Origin: JANRIC01 sp033765345
Lineage (GTDB): Bacteria; Bacteroidota; Bacteroidia; Cytophagales; Microscillaceae
Assembly (NCBI GenBank): GCA_033765345.1
Contig: JANRIC010000061.1
Coordinates: 1-27,344, forward strand
Direction of reading: 5' to 3'
DNA: 27,344 nucleotides
Shown piece after piece: positions 16,611 through 23,846 of the stretch. The translations under genes were made by a program, and so were the position numbers. The notes beneath the pieces were generated by a model that saw only the letters and a program-made list of their open reading frames with translations, was not told the origin of the DNA and did no database searches. Numbering within the stretch: the stretch's first letter is position 1; each line of letters starts with the position of its first letter.

Positions 16611-17237
16611 GTGGAAAATTTCAGAAAAGAAATCCTGAATAAAATTAAGAGAATCAAGGCTTTATCTCAAAATGGCTTGAGCTATAGCGAAAGTCACTTT
16701 GATCTGGAACGCTTCGAGGAGTTGGATCATCTTAGTGATGCGCTTTTTGAGATGATTAGTGGGCTTGCAATCTCGGATATTCGAGTGGCTCTCCAAAAAG
16801 AAGACCTTTATCAAACGCCCAAGGTAGATATACGGGCGGTGATTTTTAAAGATCGTAAGCTTTTACTCGTCTGCGAAAAAAGCGACCATCGATGGGCTTT
16901 GCCGGGCGGCTGGGCAGACATAGGCTACAGCCCCAGCGAGGTGGCTGTCAAAGAAGTACAGGAAGAAGCAGGGCTTGTGGTCAAAGCCGAACGATTGTTG
17001 GCTGTCTATGATAAACGCCTGCATAGCCACCCTGAATCTTTGTTATATGTTTATAAAATCTTCATTCTTTGTAGCCTTGTGGGTGGAGAAGCACAGGCAG
17101 GCATCGACATCGAGGCCGTAGACTTTTTTGAAGCCGATGCCCTTCCTGAACTATCCGTGGGCCGCAATACCGAAGCGCAAATCCTAGAGATGTTTACTTT
17201 TTTGGATGCGCCGGATCAGCCGCCTTATTTGGATTGA
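16611..17237 (+). CDS. NUDIX hydrolase, YjhB-like with N-terminal Nudix_N helix domain
   Basis: The frame has no ATG before the conserved domains. A TTG at 16593 lies inside the -7 box, so the GTG at 16611 (VENFRKEILNKIKRIK) is chosen, giving 208 residues. An N-terminal helical domain (about 1-65) is typical of the YjhB/Nudix_N_2 group. The NUDIX box is GGWADIGYSPSEVAVKEVQE followed by EAGL (about 99-122). Catalytic EVQEEAG is intact; the GY and Lys variants (usual GE and Arg) are common in this subgroup. Such enzymes hydrolyse nucleoside-diphosphate-linked compounds such as ADP-ribose or CDP-choline; the substrate is not predictable. Convergent with the PagL-like gene. Confidence 0.85.
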   Translation: MENFRKEILNKIKRIKALSQNGLSYSESHFDLERFEELDHLSDALFEMISGLAISDIRVALQKEDLYQTPKVDIRAVIFKDRKLLLVCEKSDHRWALPGGWADIGYSPSEVAVKEVQEEAGLVVKAERLLAVYDKRLHSHPESLLYVYKIFILCSLVGGEAQAGIDIEAVDFFEADALPELSVGRNTEAQILEMFTFLDAPDQPPYLD

Positions 17238-17248
17238 TTACCAAATAG

Positions 17249-17935
17249 TTAAAGCCTGTGTGAAAGCCCCACAAACAAGCCATTGCTATCGTGTGAGGGG
17301 TTTCGCTCTACACCCTTGGTATCGCCGTTGGAAATGTGTAAATGCCTGATTCCAAACATCAGGGAGGTTGACTTAAAAATATTTATCTCAGAACCAATGC
17401 CGTATTTGGTTGTTCCGTTCCATTGGGTACCCAAGCGGTCATCCTGGTCGGTGGGTTTGGGGTATTCATCCAACAAAAAAATAAATCCTCCCCCAGACTC
17501 GAAGTATAATCGCCACTTTGCATTGTTGACGGGGTAAAACCGGGCAAAAGGTCTGATGGCAAACCCTACTGTACTATTAAAATCATCCCTAGGGAAATAC
17601 AGATCAAATTCTACCCCGATGGACATAAATTTCCGCAATTGAAAATTGATTCCTGTATTGTTTTGCGGCAAAAAAGTATGCGGATATTTATAACCCCAAG
17701 ACAAACCCACCTCATTGTAAATAGAAAGTCTATGATGCAAAGTGGTGTCTTTTTTAGTCAAAAGCATACAAGCACCTACTGCCACTGCAGGAATGATAAA
17801 ACCCATAGAGGAATGTAACTGTATCGGTTTAAAGCCCAAAGGATTGGTATACCATTTATCCCCAATTGGAAACTGAGCTTTTGCCTGAGCTAAATTCATA
17901 AAAATTAAAATACATACAATGACTGATTTTTTCAT
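17249..17935 (-). CDS. PagL-like lipid A deacylase (acyloxyacyl hydrolase family)
   Basis: The 228-residue protein has a signal peptide (SVIVCILIFMNLAQAKA) and alternating strands of an eight-stranded outer-membrane barrel. Near the C-terminus GIRHLHISNGDTKGVERNP (195-213) contains an HxS pair (His200, Ser202) and a nearby Glu210. This fits the His-Ser-Glu triad of PagL, although the Ser-to-Glu spacing is shorter than in Pseudomonas PagL. PagL removes the 3-O-linked acyl chain of lipid A. A non-enzymatic barrel remains possible. It is transcribed alone from its own promoter and converges on the NUDIX gene. Confidence 0.6.
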   Translation of the reverse strand: MKKSVIVCILIFMNLAQAKAQFPIGDKWYTNPLGFKPIQLHSSMGFIIPAVAVGACMLLTKKDTTLHHRLSIYNEVGLSWGYKYPHTFLPQNNTGINFQLRKFMSIGVEFDLYFPRDDFNSTVGFAIRPFARFYPVNNAKWRLYFESGGGFIFLLDEYPKPTDQDDRLGTQWNGTTKYGIGSEINIFKSTSLMFGIRHLHISNGDTKGVERNPSHDSNGLFVGLSHRL

Positions 17936-17960
17936 GATTAAATTTCTTGATTTTTTTTTG

Positions 17961-17988
17961 CAAAAATAGGGAGGTAGCGGGGTTGCAA
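17961..17988 (-). promoter_or_regulatory. Promoter of the PagL-like gene
   Basis: On the minus strand TTG (17988-17986), a 17-bp spacer and TATTTTTG (17968-17961) match the consensus, 26 bases before the ATG at 17935. Confidence 0.5.
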
Positions 17989-18045
17989 GGAAGTGAAAAA
18001 GGCCTTAAAATCGCCAAATGGACATTTTATAAGCTGAAACGGACA

Positions 18046-18882
18046 TCATTTGCTTTCAAGCCATCGGATAAATGATCCGGCTTTTACTTTGCTGACCACG
18101 ATGTCTTCGGGTGTAGGTTGGGTGAGGGTTACTTTGAGCTTTCGGAACTCGATTTGTTCAATTTTAGCGACGGCGTTTCTATGTACTAAATACTGTCGGT
18201 TTGCTCTAAAAAAAAGCTGGGGGTCAAGCGTACTTTCCAGACTTTCAAGGCTCATGGGCTGGATATATTTTTGGTTTGAAAATAAATGCTGAAAGACGAT
18301 GCCTTCTGATAAATGGAAAAAGGCGATTTCCGAAATATCAATAGGCAGTACTTGATTCTGAAACCGGGTAATCAGTGTATTTTTATAGCTTTTTTCAGGG
18401 TTGGATTTGCTCTTTAATGCATCCAGGTACTCGTTTAGTCGGTCTATTTCCAATTGAAAGATCATCTTTTCTTCCTTATTTTTGAAAAAAAATAAACAAA
18501 GTAATACAGCACTTTGGAGCAGGAATGCCCTAAAAGCTGTGATAAAAAGAATTTGAGCGGGTAAAATCGTTTTTAAGCCAAAAAAATAAATAAACCCATC
18601 CCGATTGATACTCCATATAAGCCCATGAAAAAAAACCAGACCCATAAAACTACCCAAATAGCCCAGTGCATATTTTAGCGAATACGAACGGGCAGGCATC
18701 ATAAACCACAAAAACCGATTAAATGCATAAAAACTCAGAAAAGTAAACCCAATATAAAAAAAATAATATATCGGTAAAGTAAAATCTGACGCCGGATTTT
18801 TAAGGATTTTGGGCAATATTCCAATCAGCGATAATACCACTGCGATCAGTAAAACCCGTCTCAAATTTATTTTTTCGGACAT
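18046..18882 (-). CDS. Membrane-anchored LytTR transcriptional regulator
   Basis: The 278-residue protein has four predicted membrane helices in residues 8-135 (VLLIAVVLSLIGILP, PIYYFFYIGFTFLSFYAFN, LGYLGSFMGLVFFHGLIW, FRAFLLQSAVLLCLFFF). A short coiled segment (about 138-165) leads to a LytTR DNA-binding domain (about 170-277, with DISEIAFFHLSEGIVFQHL, then FFRANRQYLVHRNAVAKIE). There is no receiver or kinase domain, so sensing probably occurs in the membrane part. LytTR proteins bind imperfect direct repeats upstream of their targets. The ATG at 18882 gives a plausible N-terminus. No kinase partner is adjacent. Confidence 0.88.
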   Translation of the reverse strand: MSEKINLRRVLLIAVVLSLIGILPKILKNPASDFTLPIYYFFYIGFTFLSFYAFNRFLWFMMPARSYSLKYALGYLGSFMGLVFFHGLIWSINRDGFIYFFGLKTILPAQILFITAFRAFLLQSAVLLCLFFFKNKEEKMIFQLEIDRLNEYLDALKSKSNPEKSYKNTLITRFQNQVLPIDISEIAFFHLSEGIVFQHLFSNQKYIQPMSLESLESTLDPQLFFRANRQYLVHRNAVAKIEQIEFRKLKVTLTQPTPEDIVVSKVKAGSFIRWLESK

Positions 18883-19206
18883 TTTTGGCTTATGATGGTT
18901 TTTTTGGAATTATTCTTAATGGTGATATATTTAATTTGAATACCCTCATCTATTTTTTACACAAACATACAAAAACCCCAAGGAAAAGAGTAGATAGGGA
19001 TGTTAGGTATGCTTTAAAAACCTTATCTAAGAGAAAATTCAAGCATTTTTCTAAAATATTCCTTGTCATTATTCAAAATATCACCCAATAATGGAAAAAG
19101 CCATAGAAATCCTCAGTATGAACTTGCAAGAGGTATTTGTGTAAAATACTTGCTGGAACATTCCTCCCAAGTATCAAGTTTATTGAATAAAATCAAGCAT
19201 TAATCC
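18883..19206. other. Intergenic stretch, no supportable gene
   Basis: These 324 AT-rich bases lie between divergent genes. A short ATG-less frame ending at 19203 reads YELARGICVKYLLEHSSQ and could be a decayed small gene, but it has no start codon. No exact TAnnTTTG box for the downstream gene was found. Confidence 0.4.
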
Positions 19207-19620
19207 ATGAAAGCAACGCTTTGTCATAAATCACACTTTAACGCCGCCTATCGCCACCATAATCCGCACTGGAGCGAAGCCCAAAACCTGGAAGTATTTG
19301 GAGAACAAGGCGAAACACTTATCTTTGAGGGGCATAACTACAACCTGGAGATCAAACTCAGTGGAGAGATCAACCCGCGTACTGGCAAGGTCTATGACAA
19401 ACATAAGTTGGCTCACCTTGTCAAAACCCACATAGAAAAACGCTATGACCATCAGAACCTCTACCTAGATATGGATGATTTTAAAGATACTGTACCCACT
19501 GTGGAAATGATGTCTTACCGAATCTGGCATATTCTTCGCCCCTTGATTGAGGAAAACATTGCACTCAAAGTGCTCATTCACGAAAGCCCCCAAAACTACG
19601 CCGAATATGAAGGAGATTAA
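19207..19620 (+). CDS. 6-pyruvoyl-tetrahydropterin synthase/QueD-like protein, divergent active site
   Basis: The 137-residue protein has the PTPS/QueD fold signatures: HFNAAYR with His10, GHNYNLEIKLSG with His43, the DH pair (Asp81-His82) and HESPQNYAEYEG with Glu126. Typical members have FGKCxNPNxHGHNY; here the segment reads FGEQGETLIFEGHNY. The catalytic cysteine is absent, and Glu41 replaces the first His of the HxH zinc pair. The family makes 6-pyruvoyl-tetrahydropterin, 6-carboxy-tetrahydropterin (queuosine) or, in PTPS-III forms with a Glu in place of Cys, 6-hydroxymethyl-dihydropterin for folate. Which applies is unclear. Its 3' end overlaps yidD by 14 bases, so they are cotranscribed. 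Confidence 0.8.
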   Translation: MKATLCHKSHFNAAYRHHNPHWSEAQNLEVFGEQGETLIFEGHNYNLEIKLSGEINPRTGKVYDKHKLAHLVKTHIEKRYDHQNLYLDMDDFKDTVPTVEMMSYRIWHILRPLIEENIALKVLIHESPQNYAEYEGD

Positions 19621-19900
19621 GGAACTTCCTACCTCTGACCTGCAAACCAAAAGGTCCTTCTGGCACCTGAGCTTCTGGTTGATTGCTCTGGTGCGTTTTT
19701 ATCAATATGCCATTTCACCCTATACCCCTGCTGCCTGTCGCTACCACCCCACTTGCTCACAATATATGGTGGAGGCTTTGCGGATTCACGGTCCATTCAA
19801 AGGGCTTTGGCTGGGCATCCGAAGAATCGCCCGGTGCCATCCCTGGGGAGGAGAAGGTTATGACCCAGTACCACCCAAAAAGCATCCTCAAAGCCAATAG
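19607..19900 (+). CDS. yidD: Membrane protein insertion efficiency factor YidD
   Basis: The start at 19607 (MKEIKELPTSDLQTKRSFW) gives 97 residues. The family core is complete: LIALVRFYQYAISPYTPAAC, RYHPTCSQYMVEALRIHG, GLWLGIRRIARCHPW and GGEGYDPVP. YidD is a small membrane-associated protein that aids YidC-dependent insertion. It normally sits between rnpA and yidC; here it instead overlaps the end of the PTPS-like gene, an arrangement found in other Bacteroidota (from memory). Confidence 0.94.
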   Translation: MKEIKELPTSDLQTKRSFWHLSFWLIALVRFYQYAISPYTPAACRYHPTCSQYMVEALRIHGPFKGLWLGIRRIARCHPWGGEGYDPVPPKKHPQSQ

Positions 19901-19948
19901 TTTATTTCCTCATGTATATTACTTGGTTTGTAAATGCTTAATCAGAGC

Positions 19949-20428
19949 TTATTTACCAAAAACCTGCACAGCATCTCTTAAAATATAAATCAGGTGGTTG
20001 TGGTCGTTTTCGTTCAGTTCTAGGCGCCCTTTGAGCGTAACACGTTCGCCAGCGAAGCGTTTTTTGGTATACAAGGGATAAACCTCCATCACAGACTCTG
20101 GACCGGCTCCTCCACAGAAAAAACATTGATTGGCAGGATAAGCCGATAAAATTACATAATCATCACTGCCATACATCTCTACAGGTACGACATATCCGCT
20201 GATGGTGATTTCTTTTTTGTCCAAAGCTTTGATTTCAGGGGTAAATCGGGGAGCATCTACCTTGATTTTGAACTCAGCATTGTATTTTTTCTGCCATTCC
20301 ACCTTGAAGAGAGTCCTCCAGATGTCTTCATTGAAAAATGAAAAAGCGCCAACGCGATGGATGGTAAATAATGTAAAAACAGTCCCCAACAGTATGCTTA
20401 AAGATATAATCCAGTATGTTTTTTTCAT
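19949..20428 (-). CDS. Exported DUF3299-like protein with CxxC motif
   Basis: From the ATG at 20428 (MKKTYWIISLSILLG) the protein has 159 residues: an N-terminal membrane helix or signal (5-25), then a beta-rich domain beginning with KEITISGYVVPVE (72-84). CFFCGGAGPESVMEVYP (102-118) includes a CxxC, and NDHNHLIYILRDAV (141-154) ends it. ISGYVVP with a following Cys cluster resembles DUF3299-type proteins; the function is unknown. Cys102, Cys105 and nearby His residues could bind a metal (inference). The in-frame ATG ten codons upstream overlaps the promoter region, so the shorter form is chosen. It lies downstream of the TonB/lipoprotein operon but behind a terminator and has its own promoter. 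Confidence 0.6.
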   Translation of the reverse strand: MKKTYWIISLSILLGTVFTLFTIHRVGAFSFFNEDIWRTLFKVEWQKKYNAEFKIKVDAPRFTPEIKALDKKEITISGYVVPVEMYGSDDYVILSAYPANQCFFCGGAGPESVMEVYPLYTKKRFAGERVTLKGRLELNENDHNHLIYILRDAVQVFGK

Positions 20429-20445
20429 AAGAAATACACTTTTTC

Positions 20446-20476
20446 CAAAGTTAAACAATTAAAAAACACAGCTCAA
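20446..20476 (-). promoter_or_regulatory. Promoter of the DUF3299-like gene
   Basis: On the minus strand TTG (20476-20474), a 20-bp spacer and TAACTTTG (20453-20446) match the consensus, 18 bases before the ATG at 20428. Confidence 0.55.
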
Positions 20477-20532
20477 GCAGATTGTGTTCAAAATTTGTAA
20501 CCGAGGTTCGCTTATGAAGAGTTTTCTCAATC

Positions 20533-20570
20533 AAAAAATGCAACACGGTAACACCTGCTACCATGTTGCA
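20533..20570 (-). terminator. Strong terminator of the TonB-lipoprotein operon
   Basis: TGCAACACGGTA and TACCATGTTGCA pair at 11 of 12 positions plus one wobble-type mismatch, around an 8-nt loop. On the minus strand six T residues follow (20538-20533). It is 26 bases beyond the lipoprotein stop. Confidence 0.88.
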
Positions 20571-20596
20571 AAAAAAATTTGGGTAAAAAAAATCAA

Positions 20597-21217
20597 CTAT
20601 TGCACATTAATCGTAAAATCTACGGCGATATCCGTCTCCCCACCTGCACCGCTTGGCACAGCTTTTACATTCCCTCCGTTACTTGTGCCGCCGCCTACCG
20701 ACTTATCCGATTCGTGTAGGAGTGTGACGCTTAATGTACCTGTGGCTGGAGTTCCTGTTCCGGTGCTGAGGTTGGTGTTGAGTCCGAGGGCAAACACTCC
20801 ATCTCCGGCACTATCAGGGGCATCATCATCGGCGTAGGTAAAGCTGCTGAAAAGCCCGTTGGTCACCGAAAAATATAAAATATGTTCTTCTGCTTCTTCC
20901 TCGACTTCCTCGGTAATATCTTCAGCCGGGCTTTCAGATTCATTCAAAAACTCTACCGCAAGGGTATAGCTGGTATTGGCCTGCAAAGTAGCTGTGGCCT
21001 GAGACAAATCAGGTGCACCCGAGCCTTCCCCATCCAAATCTTTCCAAGTGGCGGTGATTGCCGTACCTCCGCCAGTAGGTGTAAAGGTAAGTTTTACCGT
21101 GGTAATTAGCTCTTCTTCGTTGACAGGTGGCGGCGTGTCGTCGTCGCTACAAGCTGACAAGAACAAAGCGCAAAAGCCCGAAAGTACTAAAAACAGTCTG
21201 AAATGGTTTGTTTTCAT
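20597..21217 (-). CDS. Acidic surface or periplasmic lipoprotein partner of the TonB receptor
   Basis: The 206-residue protein has a lipoprotein signal (LVLSGFCALFLSAC, Cys23) followed by SDDDTPPP. A beta-rich domain carries two similar segments (TTVKLTFTPTGGGTAITATW and later TGTLSVTLLHESDKSVGGGT). Its most striking piece is FLNESESPAEDITEEVEEEA followed by EEH (about 93-115), an acidic strip with a terminal His that could hold a divalent metal (inference). Proteins with this FLNE-S-x-DITEE pattern accompany TonB receptors in other Bacteroidota, as I recall. It starts 27 bases after the receptor stop and shares its transcript, so it probably captures or hands over the receptor's ligand. Confidence 0.72.
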   Translation of the reverse strand: MKTNHFRLFLVLSGFCALFLSACSDDDTPPPVNEEELITTVKLTFTPTGGGTAITATWKDLDGEGSGAPDLSQATATLQANTSYTLAVEFLNESESPAEDITEEVEEEAEEHILYFSVTNGLFSSFTYADDDAPDSAGDGVFALGLNTNLSTGTGTPATGTLSVTLLHESDKSVGGGTSNGGNVKAVPSGAGGETDIAVDFTINVQ

Positions 21218-21244
21218 GTTTAGTTCAAATTGAGTGTATAATCA

Positions 21245-23656
21245 TTATGGATTTTGTTTGCTTGTTTGGAATGAATAGCGTAACCGAAGGGTAAAATTTC
21301 TGCCCTGATCATCGGCAAAGTACCTGAAGCGGTTCATGTAATCTCGGTAAGCCGTATTGAATAGATTATCTATGGAAAAATGAATGCTGAAATCCTGTTT
21401 TTTCCAGGGGATATCAAACCCAGCATCCAGATTTATCAAAGTAAAACCCGGTGGAGCTTCTACAAAATCAAAGGTCTTTTCGGGAAGGCTCAAGGCATCA
21501 TTTTCTAATACCTCTCTTATCTGAGCAATCGTAAATTCCTGGGGCGCACGGTTTTGCTGGAGGTGATTTTCTACGCTGAAGCTTAGGTAGATATTTTCTA
21601 GTTTATGCCATTTTTTCCATTCAAATGTAAGCCCGTTTTCCAATTGATTGGCAGGAATAAAAGGCAAATAAGCATCGTCTGTTACGTTTTTGGCCTGGAT
21701 AAAAGAGATGTTAGAATTAAAAGATAGAAATGGCGTAAAGTGATATTTGAAAGCCATATCCGCTCCCCAGAAAACGGCATTGCTTTGATTATACCTAAAC
21801 ACCGGAAAAGCCCCTCGAATGGTCAGTCTTACTTCGCGCGGTTCTAAGAAGATATAGTCCTGGATATAATGATAATAAGGACTAAACTCCAGGTTCAATC
21901 GGGTATTTTGAAAACGAAGCGTGCTGATCCACTTGTAGGATTTTTCTACTTCCAGGGTGGTATTTCCTTCCTCAATACTTCCGATTCCGTGGTGTAAACC
22001 TTCACTGAAAAGCTCTGCGGGATTGGGTGAACGCATCGCAGAAGCGAGGTTTGTTCGGAAAGACCAGAATTTATTGACATGATAAATCAGCCCCAAAGTA
22101 CCGCTAAACATCTGATAATCAAAGACTGGTGTGAGAAGTATATTGTCAAAATCTCGTTTTTTCACTGCCTGTCGGCGGTAATCGTAGCGAATACCAGCTT
22201 CTAGCTCGAGGCGATTTCTAACATAACGTTCTATCCAAAATACACCTCCCGAATAACTTTTGTAATTGGGAATTAATGGGCGAATGCCTCGTTCGGCCAG
22301 GTCTTGATTGAGGTTATTTTGAAAAATTCCTTGTATCCCCAGGCTTCCTTGGAAATTCCCCCAGGGTTTATGCTCAAGCACCCAATCTAGGGTGTGTGTA
22401 CCCAGCTCAAGGAAAAGAGCGGGTTTGTCGGAGCGATTGCTTCTGCGGATGTCAAATTCTTTGCGGGTATTGAATTGAAAACCGTATAAAAGCTCTAATT
22501 TGCCAAGATTGGGCAGCTTCAGGTAAGCTTTTGTTTTGAATAAGTGATGGCTTAATTCCTGCCGGGGCAAGCCTAGTGTATAGGTAAAATCCTCCACATA
22601 GGCAGGTTGTGCGTTGTCAATAGACCTTTCCAAATCGTCTAACCCTCCGATATGGGCACTTTTGAGGATGGCTATTTCGGAATTAAATTGGCTGTAAAAT
22701 GCCTCAAAACCATAGTTTTCTTTTTGCCATCCCAAAGCCGCTGAGAAATTTACTTCCTGATGCCCTGTGTTAGAAAGGACATAATGCGGGCTTTCGGCAT
22801 CTCCTAATCTTTTAAAAGTACCCTGGATGCGCCAGCCAAGCCCTTTTCCCAGGCCACCTTCCAGCAAGGCTGAGGTAGTAGCTCCTCTACCATTGCTTTG
22901 CCCAATGGTTTGTATACTTCCTTTCAGACTTTTGTTTTGGGGGAGTTCGGCAGGATTGACTAAAATCACACCAGCAATCGCATCTGAGCCATAACGAACC
23001 GCTGCTGCCCCTTTGATCAGGGAAAGGTTATTGGCCACAAAAGGATCGATGGTAGGGGCGTGTTCGGTACCCCATTGCTGCTCTTCCTGACGAATGCCAT
23101 TATTGAGTATCAAAATGCGATTGCTGTGCAACCCATGAATAACCGGCTTGGCTACACTGGGTCCACTTTGGAGTATATTTACACCGGCGACCTTGCCCAG
23201 CGATTCAGCCAGGTTTCCTCCGGCATTTCGTATCAAGTCCGATTCGTCCAGACTGCTTACTGCCAGTGTTTGGTTTTCTGCAAGGCTTAGTTTTTTCTGC
23301 TCAATGGCAATTTCTTCCAAATGAATGGCTTCATCTTCCAGATCAAGGTCGTACTCAATCTCATCGGCATTGACCAATATGGTAATTTCGCGGCTTTTAT
23401 AACCCAAATAGCTGAATACAAGCGTATAACTTCCGTGGCAAAGCTTTTTTAAATAATACTTCCCATACAAATCCGTAGCAGTACCCATCTTTAATTCTTT
23501 GATAAAGACTGTGGCACCAACCAAAACCCGGTGATTTTCATCGTGCAAAACCCCACTAATCACCGCCTTACACTCTAATACTTTTGCTTGACCTGGTGTA
23601 GCATTAAACCCTAAAATCAGCCATAGAATCCAATGGATACCTTTTAATCCTTTCAT
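21245..23656 (-). CDS. TonB-dependent receptor with carboxypeptidase-regulatory-like domain
   Basis: The start at 23656 (MKGLKGIHWILWLILGF) is preferred because the eleven codons upstream read through the promoter-proximal leader and lack signal-peptide character; it gives 803 residues with a signal peptide. A CarboxypepD_reg-like domain follows (about 30-115, ISGVLHDENHRVLVGATVFI), then the plug (about 120-230) with HGLHSNRILILNNGIRQEEQ and LIKGAAAVRYGSDAIAGVIL. The 22-stranded barrel ends in RNFTLRLRYSF. The plug resembles receptors grouped with ZnuD-like metal or heme receptors rather than SusC. It heads a two-gene operon with the acidic lipoprotein. The promoter carries one perfect and one degenerate palindrome, implying repression by a metal-responsive regulator. 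Confidence 0.93.
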   Translation of the reverse strand: MKGLKGIHWILWLILGFNATPGQAKVLECKAVISGVLHDENHRVLVGATVFIKELKMGTATDLYGKYYLKKLCHGSYTLVFSYLGYKSREITILVNADEIEYDLDLEDEAIHLEEIAIEQKKLSLAENQTLAVSSLDESDLIRNAGGNLAESLGKVAGVNILQSGPSVAKPVIHGLHSNRILILNNGIRQEEQQWGTEHAPTIDPFVANNLSLIKGAAAVRYGSDAIAGVILVNPAELPQNKSLKGSIQTIGQSNGRGATTSALLEGGLGKGLGWRIQGTFKRLGDAESPHYVLSNTGHQEVNFSAALGWQKENYGFEAFYSQFNSEIAILKSAHIGGLDDLERSIDNAQPAYVEDFTYTLGLPRQELSHHLFKTKAYLKLPNLGKLELLYGFQFNTRKEFDIRRSNRSDKPALFLELGTHTLDWVLEHKPWGNFQGSLGIQGIFQNNLNQDLAERGIRPLIPNYKSYSGGVFWIERYVRNRLELEAGIRYDYRRQAVKKRDFDNILLTPVFDYQMFSGTLGLIYHVNKFWSFRTNLASAMRSPNPAELFSEGLHHGIGSIEEGNTTLEVEKSYKWISTLRFQNTRLNLEFSPYYHYIQDYIFLEPREVRLTIRGAFPVFRYNQSNAVFWGADMAFKYHFTPFLSFNSNISFIQAKNVTDDAYLPFIPANQLENGLTFEWKKWHKLENIYLSFSVENHLQQNRAPQEFTIAQIREVLENDALSLPEKTFDFVEAPPGFTLINLDAGFDIPWKKQDFSIHFSIDNLFNTAYRDYMNRFRYFADDQGRNFTLRLRYSFQTSKQNP

Positions 23657-23671
23657 AACAGCCTGTTCTTT

Positions 23672-23686
23672 TGCAACTAAGTAGCA
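23672..23686. promoter_or_regulatory. Second, degenerate operator copy (TonB operon)
   Basis: TGCAACTAAGTAGCA keeps 4 of 5 arm bases of the palindrome. It lies exactly 30 bp from the perfect copy, about three helical turns, and abuts the -7 box on its downstream side, as the single site of the MerC-like gene does. Confidence 0.4.
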
Positions 23687-23718
23687 CAAACATACATCAA
23701 ATGCAATAATGTTGCAAA
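23687..23718 (-). promoter_or_regulatory. Bacteroidota promoter of the TonB operon
   Basis: On the minus strand TTTG (23718-23715), a 20-bp spacer and TATGTTTG (23694-23687) match the consensus exactly, with the same spacing as the MerC-like promoter. Confidence 0.65.
23702..23716. promoter_or_regulatory. 15-bp palindromic operator TGCAA-N5-TTGCA (TonB operon)
   Basis: TGCAATAATGTTGCA occupies the spacer and the edge of the -33 element. Arms and spacer length are identical to the site at 8703-8717 in front of the MerC-like gene. Binding here would block RNA polymerase. Confidence 0.58.
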
Positions 23719-23846
23719 AGTTAAGCTAATTTTTTCAAAGAATTCATTACAACAATTTAAAAATATGATGCAATCCGAATATTAATTTCTATATTTAATA
23801 CAATAAATCAAAGAAAGACTTTATCACACATAAAACCTTACAAGAT

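Noticed and set aside
19018..19203. Open frame ending in YELARGICVKYLLEHSSQ, perhaps a small protein
   Set aside because: It has no start codon in frame and the reading from the ATG at 19091 stops after 17 codons; at most a decayed gene, too weak to annotate.
20539..20570. Third copy of the TGCAA/TTGCA operator
   Set aside because: The half-sites are 22 bases apart and part of a long hairpin followed by T-run, so it is a terminator.
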